A model generated the notes under the pieces. It worked only from the letters and a program-made list of their open reading frames with translations. It did no database searches and was not told the DNA's origin. Made by a program: the position numbers and the translations under genes. A stretch of 9,261 nucleotides of DNA from Rhodospirillaceae bacterium (GTDB taxonomy: Bacteria > Pseudomonadota > Alphaproteobacteria > UBA11073): positions 1 through 9,261 of the forward strand of contig DPZW01000184.1 of assembly GCA_003536545.1 (NCBI GenBank), given 5' to 3'. Shown piece by piece: positions 1-6,410 of the stretch; position 1 is the stretch's first letter; every line of letters starts with the position of its first letter.

Positions 1-211
1 TCTTCATGTCCTTCACAATGCGCGCCTCGGAAATCGGATAGCCGCGATGATCTCCGGTGACAAAACGAATTTCCAGATAGGGTTTGAGCAATGACAAGCC
101 ATCATGATCGTCACTGCCAAAACGTTTCAGCACCTTGCCTTCTGCCGTATAAAAAAAACTGGCATCGGTCATCACGCCATCGACATCAAGAATAAAAGCT
201 TTGGGTTTCAT
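1..211 (-). CDS. KdsC-like HAD-superfamily phosphatase, N-terminal part (cut by left window edge)
   Basis: Only the first 70 codons are visible and the frame is open to base 1. The protein begins MKPKAFILDVDGVMTD; DVDGVMTD (residues 9-16) is HAD motif I, with the nucleophile Asp9 and general acid/base Asp11. A second conserved stretch, RFVTGDH (49-55), fits HAD motif II with Thr52. The spacing and lack of an inserted cap resemble KdsC-type phosphatases of the small C0 class, which remove phosphate from sugar acids such as KDO-8-phosphate. The exact substrate is unknown; the neighbours suggest a phosphorylated sugar or cyclitol made for a surface glycan. The start ATG overlaps the stop of the upstream glycosyltransferase gene as ATGA, so it is translated as part of the same operon. 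Sure of the superfamily, moderately sure of the KdsC-like subclass, unsure of the substrate. Confidence 0.82.
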   Translation of the reverse strand, partial: MKPKAFILDVDGVMTDASFFYTAEGKVLKRFGSDDHDGLSLLKPYLEIRFVTGDHRGYPISEARIVKDMK

Positions 212-1002
212 TTCTGGGCCTCGTGCTGATAAAGAATGGTAGAAGTATAGCTGCCATCAATCACAGGCATGCGGCTGATCAGAGTTTTTCCGTGAATGAT
301 ATAGCTGATGGCAATCCGGACCAAAGCTTCAACCAGTTTGCTGAGCCGCGCATTGCTGATCTGATCTTCTTCACGCCAGACCAGCGGGAAAAACGTAAAT
401 TTCCGGCGCGCGATAATCATCCACATAATCAGGTAGTAATTAAACGTCAGGCGATCCGGCAGGCGCATATAAGCCGCCTCATCCAGGGCCGAGACCTTAA
501 ACACATTCAGACCAGAGCCCAGATCGTAAATCATTTTACCTGTCATCACGGTATAAAGCAGGTTAAAAACATAATTGCCAAAAATGCGCAGCGGTGAATA
601 GCCGGGTGTTTTACTTTGCGGCAAAAAGCGTGAGCCAAGCAAAAAATCTACATTACGATGCTGCCCCGAGCGCAATGGCGCAACAACATCATCAATGCTG
701 CCCTGGTCATCCCCGTGCAGGATAATGGCATAATCATAACCGTGCTGCTTCGCATAATTAAATGCCACTTTGTGCGACCCGCCCAGATTGATGTTATCAT
801 CATTCTGCATCACGGTGATTTTATAATTCGGCATATTTTTTGCTGCCGCAATCGCTGCCTCGCGTGTGCCATCAGTAGAACGATTATCAATCACCAGAAT
901 TTCATCGAATAAATCCGCATATTCCGCCTTAAATTGTGCCAGAACGCGTGGGATTTGCGGTGCACAATTATAACACGTCAAGAAAACCAGTGTCTTTTCC
1001 AT
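208..1002 (-). CDS. Family 2 glycosyltransferase (GT-A fold, DPM1-like)
   Basis: 264 residues. The fold is the Rossmann-like GT-A type of dolichol/undecaprenyl-phosphate sugar transferases. An N-terminal strand (TLVFLTCYN, 4-12) is followed by VIDNRSTDGT (37-46), the classic GT2 nucleotide-binding segment. HGDDQG (96-101) carries the DXD-like metal-binding acids, and LGSRF (122-126) and DLGSGLN (160-166) are typical of the DPM1/ArnC-like group. Its likely job is to transfer a sugar from an NDP donor to a lipid carrier or glycan at the cytoplasmic face; no strong transmembrane pair is present at the C-terminus. The frame is open upstream to 1185, but that part lies inside the GtrA-like gene and is not protein-like, so I place the start at the ATG at 1002, two bases after the GtrA stop. 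GtrA-GT2 pairs are a common arrangement in surface-glycan and O-antigen glucosylation systems. Donor and acceptor are unknown. Confidence 0.88.
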   Translation of the reverse strand: MEKTLVFLTCYNCAPQIPRVLAQFKAEYADLFDEILVIDNRSTDGTREAAIAAAKNMPNYKITVMQNDDNINLGGSHKVAFNYAKQHGYDYAIILHGDDQGSIDDVVAPLRSGQHRNVDFLLGSRFLPQSKTPGYSPLRIFGNYVFNLLYTVMTGKMIYDLGSGLNVFKVSALDEAAYMRLPDRLTFNYYLIMWMIIARRKFTFFPLVWREEDQISNARLSKLVEALVRIAISYIIHGKTLISRMPVIDGSYTSTILYQHEAQK

Positions 1003-1004
1003 CC

Positions 1005-1418
1005 TCAATACCAGCGTATCCTTCCTTCTTGCAGCCAACCCATGAAAAGAAAGTTGGTGTAAAATGTGAGCGGCAGAATGGCAAATTTTGCCAGCACTGG
1101 CCATAGCCCAAAAGCAATCAATGACGCAATAATCCCTGACCAGATAAACATGGTCACGAGAACATAGGCTATATAGATTGCCCATTTATGCCAGCGAAAC
1201 CCAGTACCTGCGGTAAAAATCCGGCGCGTGGCAAAGGCATAGACAAAACTAGCCGCGCAGAGCATGCCTATCATACTGGCCCAAAACGGCATCACGGAAA
1301 AACCATGCACAAACAATAAAAACAAAATTAAATCGATTAGAAATCCGCCGCCGGCAATGAGGGTGTAATGCCCCAGGGCACGAAATTTTATCCACAAAGA
1401 TTTAAAAATATCCATCAT
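1005..1418 (-). CDS. GtrA-like four-helix membrane protein
   Basis: 137 residues, strongly hydrophobic, with about four predicted membrane segments near residues 18-38, 42-64, 79-103 and 107-127. The N-terminal pattern HYTLIAGGGFLIDLILF (17-33) and the FVYAFATRRIF segment (58-68) match the GtrA family. Members are small membrane proteins next to GT2 enzymes, thought to help move or present polyprenyl-phosphate-linked sugars across the inner membrane. The length is normal for the family. The start is the first of two consecutive ATGs; it makes a 4-base ATGA overlap with the stop of the AroE-like gene, matching the other junctions here. The GT2 gene follows after 2 bases, so the two are almost certainly coupled and work as a pair. 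The family call is firm from topology and motif; the flippase role is family knowledge, not seen here. Confidence 0.85.
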   Translation of the reverse strand: MMDIFKSLWIKFRALGHYTLIAGGGFLIDLILFLLFVHGFSVMPFWASMIGMLCAASFVYAFATRRIFTAGTGFRWHKWAIYIAYVLVTMFIWSGIIASLIAFGLWPVLAKFAILPLTFYTNFLFMGWLQEGRIRWY

Positions 1419-2209
1419 CCAAGTTTTGCAGCCGCCGCTGTCATCACATCACGTGGGGCAGGATGCGAGGTATATAATTCAAATTGCGCAAATGCCTGCG
1501 TGAGTGCCAGATCGCGCCCCGTGATAACCTTCACATTTGTTGCGCGCGCTGCTGCGATCAATTTCGTTTCAACCGGATCGGGCACGGCATCAAACACCAG
1601 ACCAAAATGGCCAACTGCTGCAGCCTCGACGGGTGATTGTGCGTCATCCGGCTTCATGCCAATGGGCGTGGCATTCAACAGCGCACAGCCCACCATTTTA
1701 TCACGCTGATCCCACGGCAAAAACGCTGCGCCGAACAGTGCGGCAATTCCCCTGCCCTGCACAGCATCACGGCAAGATAACACCATATTTTTATGCGAAA
1801 TTTCACGGCCCGCCTGTAAAAATGCGCGCGCCATCCCGCCTGCCCCCAATACCAGCCAGGGCAAATGCGCATAATCTTTCAGCAGTTCCAATGCGCCAAT
1901 CACATCTGTGTTATGGCCAATTAATTTTCCATCATCATTGATCACGGTATTGACCGCGCCCGTTGCCTCGGCGCGCGGCGTAATTTCATCCAGATATTGC
2001 AGTGCATTAACCTTATGCGGCATCGTCAGGCCAACGCCACGAATACCCAGACTGCGCACGCCTCGCAAAGCCGCACCCAGATCGGTGCAAACCATCGGCT
2101 TGTAAAAATAATTTAAATTCAGCGCGTCATAACCGGCGTTATGCACCGTGAAACCGAAACTGCCAGGCCGCCCTGCCAGCGATATGACCAAAGTTGTATC
2201 TGGTTTCAT
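1415..2209 (-). CDS. Shikimate-dehydrogenase-like oxidoreductase (divergent AroE paralogue)
   Basis: 264 residues, close to normal AroE length. AroE reduces 3-dehydroshikimate with NADPH. Recognisable motifs: TMPHK (62-66) with the catalytic Lys66; GAVNT (84-88); GHNTD (98-102) with the catalytic Asp102; the dinucleotide loop GAGGMARA (122-129); NATPIGM (179-185); and the C-terminal TQAFAQFEL (237-245). The substrate pocket differs from classical AroE. The N-terminal loop reads GRPGSFGFTVHN instead of the usual G-N-P-I-x-H-S-x-S-P pattern, so only one of the two serines that hold the shikimate carboxylate remains (Ser17; Gly19 replaces the other). The Asn before the VT.P.K motif is Gly60, and the usual VY.P is VPDP (209-212). 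It sits between a nucleotidyltransferase-kinase and GtrA/GT2 genes with ATGA overlaps on both sides. This favours a specialised sugar or cyclitol reductase over the housekeeping enzyme, though a true but divergent AroE cannot be excluded. Confidence 0.85.
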   Translation of the reverse strand: MKPDTTLVISLAGRPGSFGFTVHNAGYDALNLNYFYKPMVCTDLGAALRGVRSLGIRGVGLTMPHKVNALQYLDEITPRAEATGAVNTVINDDGKLIGHNTDVIGALELLKDYAHLPWLVLGAGGMARAFLQAGREISHKNMVLSCRDAVQGRGIAALFGAAFLPWDQRDKMVGCALLNATPIGMKPDDAQSPVEAAAVGHFGLVFDAVPDPVETKLIAAARATNVKVITGRDLALTQAFAQFELYTSHPAPRDVMTAAAAKLG

Positions 2210-3765
2210 GATAAAATTTCCGTGAGCAATTGCTGGGACAGGCCATAAAGCAGCGTATCAAACGGTGCAACATGCAGCGGCGACATATTCAGATAAATTA
2301 GACCCGTGAGCGTCATCACACGCTTCCAGTCCAGACCATAACCCGCCGCATATTCCCGCAGAATTTCCTGATAAGCAAACGTATTGGCGCGGCGCGCAAA
2401 GTCAAACTGCATCACATCACCGTGATGCTCTACGCGCATCAACCCACGCTTGATATAATCATAATTCAGATAAATTCCGCCCAGCAGTTTAGCGAGATCA
2501 TAATACCAGTCGCCGTAATCGGTGCGGCCCGCAAATTCCTGCCGCCAGTCAATGAGGGTAAATTTTGTGCCGTCATAAATCACATTATCAAACTGCAGAT
2601 CGCCATGCATGAAGCGCGGCAGACCAATCGCCAATTCATCAAAATTAATTTTCTGCAGCAGCTCTGCCACCGGCAAAACTTTCGCGGCATTGATGGTTTT
2701 GGGTTCAATAAATTGCGGATATTTTTCCTGAAATTTTTTCAGGCGTGCAAAAGTTTTTGTCTCGTAAAAATCACGGCAGCCGACAGCAAATTCATTGGCA
2801 TCAAATTTCACGGGGATCTGCCAGACCGCTTCATCCAGCCAGCCGATGAGCTTTCCAAATAACGCAGGAGTGAGCTGGTTATAAACCGTATCGCCGGGAA
2901 TTTTCTGGTAGTAATAAAATTGTTCGCCGACCATTTCAGGCGCGGGGAAAATTTCCGGGCGCAGTTTGGCCTTTTCCACGCGCTTTTGCGCGATTTTCCC
3001 ATCCGCAAAAAATTTGATAATTCGCCCGCCACGAAAATAAATAAATTCATCGGTTTTAGAAAAATCATATTCCTGCGTATCAATTGCAAGTCTGCGGTAA
3101 TCATCCAGCACGCCAAAATCTTTCCAGCCCACTTCGCGTGCGCGCAGATTTCCGCTTGCCACCAATGCCTTCAGGCCCGCAGAAATCTGTACTTCGCCTG
3201 CCACGGTTTCTGGTTTCGCCAATGCATCCCAGAAAATTTGATAATCCTTGATGAACATCAGGCCCACAAAGGCCGGCACAGGATCCAGTTTGGGCGGAAT
3301 TTCTTTGTCGTAAATTTTATCAATAAAGCCATTTGCACCGACCGTGAAATTGCAAAAACGCTTTGAATCTACCGACGGTATGGGCGAGACGCCTGCCCAG
3401 TTGCAATCTGTCATCTGCGCAGCGTCAAATTCCGCCACGGTATCCGCCGCGACAAAATAAAATGGTTTTTGTAAATATTCGCGGCAACACCAGATCGAAT
3501 AACCCGGGCCGCTGCCAGGTTGGTCGTAATTATCCACTTCGGCAAAGGTGATGTTATCGGCTGGATGCGCCGCTGCCAGATACTCCCGCACCTGCTGTCC
3601 GCGATGGCCCAGCGCAATCACAAATGGTGTGCCCTTTGGGAAGCCATCAATAATGTGCGAGAGAATGGCTTTGCCGCCGTAAGGCAATAAAGCCTTGTTA
3701 ATAATTTCAGCATAAGGCCCCATGCGGGTGCCTTTGCCAGCTGTTAAAATGCAGACGGGATTCAT
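2206..3765 (-). CDS. Fused sugar nucleotidyltransferase - APH/choline-kinase-like phosphotransferase
   Basis: 519 residues with two domains. Residues 1 to about 230 form a nucleotidyltransferase: [10 protein letters not shown] (7-16) binds the NTP, NKALLP (23-28) supplies the conserved Lys24, AADT (106-109) carries the metal-binding Asp108, and GWKDFG (213-218) is the usual active-site closing segment. Residues about 240-519 form an aminoglycoside/choline-kinase-like domain: an N-lobe with candidate ATP-contact Lys251, a hinge-like YYQKIPG (285-291), the catalytic loop HGDLQFDN (387-394, Asp389, Asn394) and the metal-binding Asp406 in IDWR. Together they could phosphorylate a sugar-like substrate at the anomeric position and then activate it to an NDP derivative, like the separate AmgK and MurU enzymes or LicA and LicC. 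The substrate cannot be told; N-acetylmuramate recycling, choline and a cyclitol are all possible. The gene overlaps mnmA upstream and the AroE-like gene downstream by ATGA. Its DNA is rich in short A and T runs compared with mnmA and metK. Confidence 0.87.
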   Translation of the reverse strand: MNPVCILTAGKGTRMGPYAEIINKALLPYGGKAILSHIIDGFPKGTPFVIALGHRGQQVREYLAAAHPADNITFAEVDNYDQPGSGPGYSIWCCREYLQKPFYFVAADTVAEFDAAQMTDCNWAGVSPIPSVDSKRFCNFTVGANGFIDKIYDKEIPPKLDPVPAFVGLMFIKDYQIFWDALAKPETVAGEVQISAGLKALVASGNLRAREVGWKDFGVLDDYRRLAIDTQEYDFSKTDEFIYFRGGRIIKFFADGKIAQKRVEKAKLRPEIFPAPEMVGEQFYYYQKIPGDTVYNQLTPALFGKLIGWLDEAVWQIPVKFDANEFAVGCRDFYETKTFARLKKFQEKYPQFIEPKTINAAKVLPVAELLQKINFDELAIGLPRFMHGDLQFDNVIYDGTKFTLIDWRQEFAGRTDYGDWYYDLAKLLGGIYLNYDYIKRGLMRVEHHGDVMQFDFARRANTFAYQEILREYAAGYGLDWKRVMTLTGLIYLNMSPLHVAPFDTLLYGLSQQLLTEILS

Positions 3766-4904
3766 GCCACTTGCGTAGCAGTTGCCACCATATTTGACAA
3801 TTCCGTGCGGGCAATCCAGCCACCGCCAAGAACGCGGTTACCCTCATAAAATACGCAGGCCTGGCCAGGGGCGATACCGAAATGCGGGGCATCAAGCGTA
3901 ATCATCGCGCCATTATCTGTCATGGATAGCGTTGCAGGCAACATGGGCTGCATCGAGCGCAGTTTGACCTCTACGCGGCGTTCTTCGCCCTGTGATAATT
4001 CCGGCATCAGATAATTTACATCCCGCAGCATTACGGTGTCACGCGCCAATGCTTCACGTGGGCCGACAATCACCTGATTTTCAGCAGCGTTTAATTTCAC
4101 AACATAAAGCGGTTCTTTCAGACCGCCCAGATCAATCCCGCGCCGCTGACCGATGGTAAAATTAATAATGCCATCATGCTGGCCGAGTGTTTGACCAGAG
4201 AGATCCACAATCGCACCGGGCTGCGCCGCATGTGGGCTGTGGCGGCGCACCACGTCGGCGTAATCGCCATCTGGCACGAAACAAATATCCTGGCTGTCCG
4301 GCTTTTGTGCGACTGGCAGCGCGTATTTTTCTGCCAATTCACGCGTTTGGGTTTTATTCAAACCACCCAAGGGAAAACGGAGGAAATCCAGCTGTTCCTG
4401 CGTTGTTGCAAATAAGAAGTAAGTTTGATCTTTGCTGTGATCTGCGGCCTTGTGCAGCTCTGCGCGGCCATTATTTTCCATGCGCTGGACGTAATGCCCG
4501 GTTGCGAGACAATCTGCGCCCAGATCATGCGCGGTGCGCAGTAGATCCTTAAATTTCACGGACTGATTGCATTCCACGCAGGGAATGGGCGTTTCGCCGC
4601 CCAGATAGCTATCCACAAATTTATCAATTACTGCGTCCTTGAATTTGCTTTCATAATCCAAAACGTAATGCGGGATACCGATGCGCTCCGCCACAGCACG
4701 CGCATCATAAATATCCTGCCCCGCACAGCACGCGCCTTTTTTCTGGATCGCCACACCGTGATCATAAAGCTGCAGCGTAATGCCGATAACCTCATAGCCC
4801 TGCTCTTTCAGCATCGCCGCCACAACAGACGAGTCCACCCCGCCCGACATGGCAACAACCACACGGGTTTGAGCGACAGGTTTATGGATGCCCAGTGAAT
4901 TCAT
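3762..4904 (-). CDS. mnmA: tRNA-specific 2-thiouridylase MnmA
   Basis: 380 residues, full length. MnmA adenylates U34 of tRNA-Lys, -Glu and -Gln and transfers sulfur to make 2-thiouridine, which supports accurate decoding; it acts in the cytoplasm with a sulfur relay from a cysteine desulfurase. The N-terminal PP-loop is SGGVDSS (20-26). The two catalytic cysteines are Cys112 in [12 protein letters not shown] (108-119) and Cys208 in [11 protein letters not shown] (204-214). TGHYV (135-139), KDQTYFL (159-164 region) and [10 protein letters not shown] (252-261) are also family signatures, followed by the C-terminal beta-barrel. The start ATG at 4904 is the only one that keeps the first beta strand; no good Shine-Dalgarno precedes it, and the gap to the upstream ELM1-like gene is 49 bases, so it may be read through from there. 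Its stop overlaps the next gene by ATGA, which ties this housekeeping gene to a glycan cassette. Confidence 0.98.
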   Translation of the reverse strand: MNSLGIHKPVAQTRVVVAMSGGVDSSVVAAMLKEQGYEVIGITLQLYDHGVAIQKKGACCAGQDIYDARAVAERIGIPHYVLDYESKFKDAVIDKFVDSYLGGETPIPCVECNQSVKFKDLLRTAHDLGADCLATGHYVQRMENNGRAELHKAADHSKDQTYFLFATTQEQLDFLRFPLGGLNKTQTRELAEKYALPVAQKPDSQDICFVPDGDYADVVRRHSPHAAQPGAIVDLSGQTLGQHDGIINFTIGQRRGIDLGGLKEPLYVVKLNAAENQVIVGPREALARDTVMLRDVNYLMPELSQGEERRVEVKLRSMQPMLPATLSMTDNGAMITLDAPHFGIAPGQACVFYEGNRVLGGGWIARTELSNMVATATQVA

Positions 4905-4953
4905 GGGTCAGGGATAGCGCAGAAACATCGATTAAAACAAGGAATAAACGCTT

Positions 4954-6081
4954 TTAAAGCCGGTGATGCTGCCCCAAAATATTGCTTTTCCAGCCAAAAA
5001 ACTCTCTTACTTTTTCTGCTGCATCACGGCTGGTACAAAAAGGATGTTGTTTGCGAGGAAATTGCATGTCTTTTTCGCGCAATTTATCCATGTGCGAGAT
5101 CAGCCCATCTCGTATCATTTGTGTCAGGCAATCACCTACAGAGCGATTGTCACACCAATAATGCCTGGCCGCTATAATGAATAAAGGTGCCCCTGAAATT
5201 AAAGCTTCGCATGGCATGGAAATACTGTCCGGAGTAAATCCTACGCCTTGCAATCCACGATGTTTTAATACTGCCGGATATGGGTTGTTAGGATCATTGG
5301 CCTGCCATTCATAGCATATAATATGCGCGTCTTCCGAACAGTAATCCTGGATTCTATGAAAGAGCCCCTTGGGCGTGCGAGGGCTGCTGCTGATCATCAC
5401 GCTGCGGCCTGAATCCCGGATAGCATCGATATGGCCCATGATCTCAGCTGCCGCCAGTTTTTCCTGGCTGTTGTTGTAACTTTCACTATCTGGCGCACCG
5501 ATCATCATGAGGGTAAATTGCTGACGCTCCTGCTCGCTAATCCATTCTTCAAAATGCTGTGGCAGCTGTGTTGGCATATCCCGAACGAGGTGATGCGGAA
5601 TATAACGGATGCGTCTCATCCGCTTGTCAGGCAGAGGGGCACCGTCCGCAATCAGAAAATCTGGATATAATATGAGGTCCAGATGATCACGTTCCGCACG
5701 CGTAATAGTGCTCAAATGTTTTTGTGATCCGATAAAAATAATTTTTACATCCGGACAATAATTTTTAAGTGCCAATGTCATTTTGGTTGCTTCCAGATCT
5801 CCCCATCCGGTAACCACAAAATCCGGTTCAGCATAAATTTTTAACATTTCGCGGATGTATTCATCCGCATATGCCAATTTTTGCTCTACCGTAGTGCCCA
5901 GATCACATGGCACGGTATTCGCGATCAAACTGGGCTCTGCCCCCGTCGGCAAGAGCGCGCGCGCCAAGCCCCGGCGCGCGTTTACCGCACCGATACCTTT
6001 GCCTACTACATGACGCGTTTCATGATTACTGAAAATCCACGCATGTTTAGGCGTATTCGTCTGGGGAATTGTACAAGCCAT
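4954..6081 (-). CDS. ELM1-like (DUF1022) putative GT-B-fold protein
   Basis: 375 residues. The C-terminal half carries the family signature: SSSPRTP (252-258 region), then NPYPAVLKHRG and the segment TPDSISMPCEAL, which match the NPYP and DSVSM-EA motifs of the mitochondrial-fission ELM1/DUF1022 family widespread in alphaproteobacteria. Structurally these resemble GT-B glycosyltransferases with a nucleotide-sugar-binding C-terminal domain; biochemical function in bacteria is poorly known, with a cell-envelope role suspected. No signal peptide or membrane segment is visible, so it is probably cytoplasmic or peripheral. The start is the ATG at 6081, because an in-frame TAA lies eight codons upstream and no other start fits, yet there is no Shine-Dalgarno directly before it. 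The perfect one is about 57 bases upstream beside a three-codon mini-ORF. mnmA follows after 49 bases. The family assignment is fairly sure, the function is not. Confidence 0.85.
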   Translation of the reverse strand: MACTIPQTNTPKHAWIFSNHETRHVVGKGIGAVNARRGLARALLPTGAEPSLIANTVPCDLGTTVEQKLAYADEYIREMLKIYAEPDFVVTGWGDLEATKMTLALKNYCPDVKIIFIGSQKHLSTITRAERDHLDLILYPDFLIADGAPLPDKRMRRIRYIPHHLVRDMPTQLPQHFEEWISEQERQQFTLMMIGAPDSESYNNSQEKLAAAEIMGHIDAIRDSGRSVMISSSPRTPKGLFHRIQDYCSEDAHIICYEWQANDPNNPYPAVLKHRGLQGVGFTPDSISMPCEALISGAPLFIIAARHYWCDNRSVGDCLTQMIRDGLISHMDKLREKDMQFPRKQHPFCTSRDAAEKVREFFGWKSNILGQHHRL

Positions 6082-6123
6082 CTGTCCATGAAAATAACTG
6101 GGTTAGCGGACTGAAAGCAATTT

Positions 6124-6145
6124 TTATCTTCTCATTATCCTCCTT
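6124..6145 (-). promoter_or_regulatory. Perfect Shine-Dalgarno with a three-codon mini-ORF in the ELM1-like gene leader
   Basis: AAGGAGGA (6145-6138) is a perfect Shine-Dalgarno sequence. Three bases after its GGAGG core comes ATG AGA AGA TAA (6135-6124), an ORF of only Met-Arg-Arg. The ELM1-like start lies about 43 bases beyond this stop and has no Shine-Dalgarno of its own. The mini-ORF could load ribosomes that re-initiate downstream, or restrain the gene through slow AGA decoding or peptidyl-tRNA drop-off. The sequence is certain; the role is inference. Confidence 0.5.
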
Positions 6146-6150
6146 AATAA

Positions 6151-6283
6151 ATAAGAAATTCCCGGGAGTTTCTCGGTCAAACGCTTTGGCTATACTATCT
6201 CAATCACAAAACAGCACGCCACATACCTTGGCGCGGGATTGAGGGAAAGTGGTGCCCAAACTGACCCAGCCGGAACACATCTT
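6151..6283 (-). ncRNA. Candidate structured RNA: long interrupted hairpin, 6S-like or a cis-acting leader
   Basis: On the minus strand this stretch folds into one nested rod. Pairs found by eye, outside to inside: 6283-6280 with 6156-6153; 6275-6270 with 6165-6159 (one bulge); 6266-6262 with 6179-6175; 6260-6256 with 6189-6185; 6243-6237 with 6205-6199 (CUCAAUC/GAUUGAG); and 6234-6229 with 6221-6216, closing a 7-base loop. Between the UUUGG/CCAAA and CUCAAUC/GAUUGAG stems is a large open bubble of 12 and 9 bases. A rod with a central bubble, about 170 bases from the predicted start near 6321 to 6151, recalls 6S RNA. I do not recognise 6S sequence motifs, and about 38 bases at the 5' end stay unpaired, so a leader element for the downstream gene is equally possible. 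No protein-coding frame is convincing here. Confidence 0.35.
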
Positions 6284-6327
6284 GCCGCCACGATGAACGT
6301 CCTTCTGCAGCCGAACGGTCATATAGG

Positions 6328-6357
6328 AATATAATCATATTATGAGGCTATTGTCAA
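6328..6357 (-). promoter_or_regulatory. Sigma-70-type promoter for the structured leader and ELM1-like/mnmA operon
   Basis: A perfect -35 TTGACA (6357-6352) is followed after 18 bases by TATATT (6333-6328), five of six matches to the -10 consensus. Transcription would start near 6321, leaving a leader of about 240 bases before the ELM1-like gene. The -35 box touches the T run of the metK terminator, so little DNA is wasted between the two units. The surrounding 40 bases are clearly AT-rich. Confidence 0.65.
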
Positions 6358-6358
6358 T

Positions 6359-6384
6359 AAAAAAATCCCGGCACCAGGGCCGGG
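6359..6384 (-). terminator. Intrinsic terminator of metK
   Basis: Read on the minus strand, CCCGGC (6384-6379), a six-base loop and GCCGGG (6372-6367) form a 6-bp GC stem. It is followed by an A and then seven T (6365-6359). It lies 27 bases after the metK stop. A run of A before the stem (6390-6386) could also make it work weakly in the other direction. Confidence 0.88.
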
Positions 6385-6410
6385 GTTTTTGAACCGTAAG
6401 GGAGAATAAA

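Noticed and set aside
223..597. Plus-strand open frames across the minus-strand gene block (for example 223-597, 2422-2862, 2920-3366)
   Set aside because: They are antisense shadows of well-supported genes, with no motifs, ribosome sites or sensible composition.
1003..1185. Upstream extension of the glycosyltransferase frame to 1185 (325-residue version)
   Set aside because: The extra 61 residues overlap the GtrA-like gene in another frame, are not protein-like for GT2, and the family's first strand starts right at the ATG at 1002.
4905..4953. Separate promoter for mnmA in the 49-base gap
   Set aside because: TTGTTT with a TATCCC-like box 18 bases later is too poor a match to call.
6009..6089. 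ATG at 6089 opening a 26-codon frame overlapping the ELM1-like start
   Set aside because: No ribosome-binding site, no recognisable product, and it lies mostly within the strongly supported ELM1-like frame.
6082..6350. tmRNA, RNase P RNA or signal-recognition RNA in the metK-ELM1 gap
   Set aside because: None of their conserved cores is present, and stretches resembling them are short and out of context.
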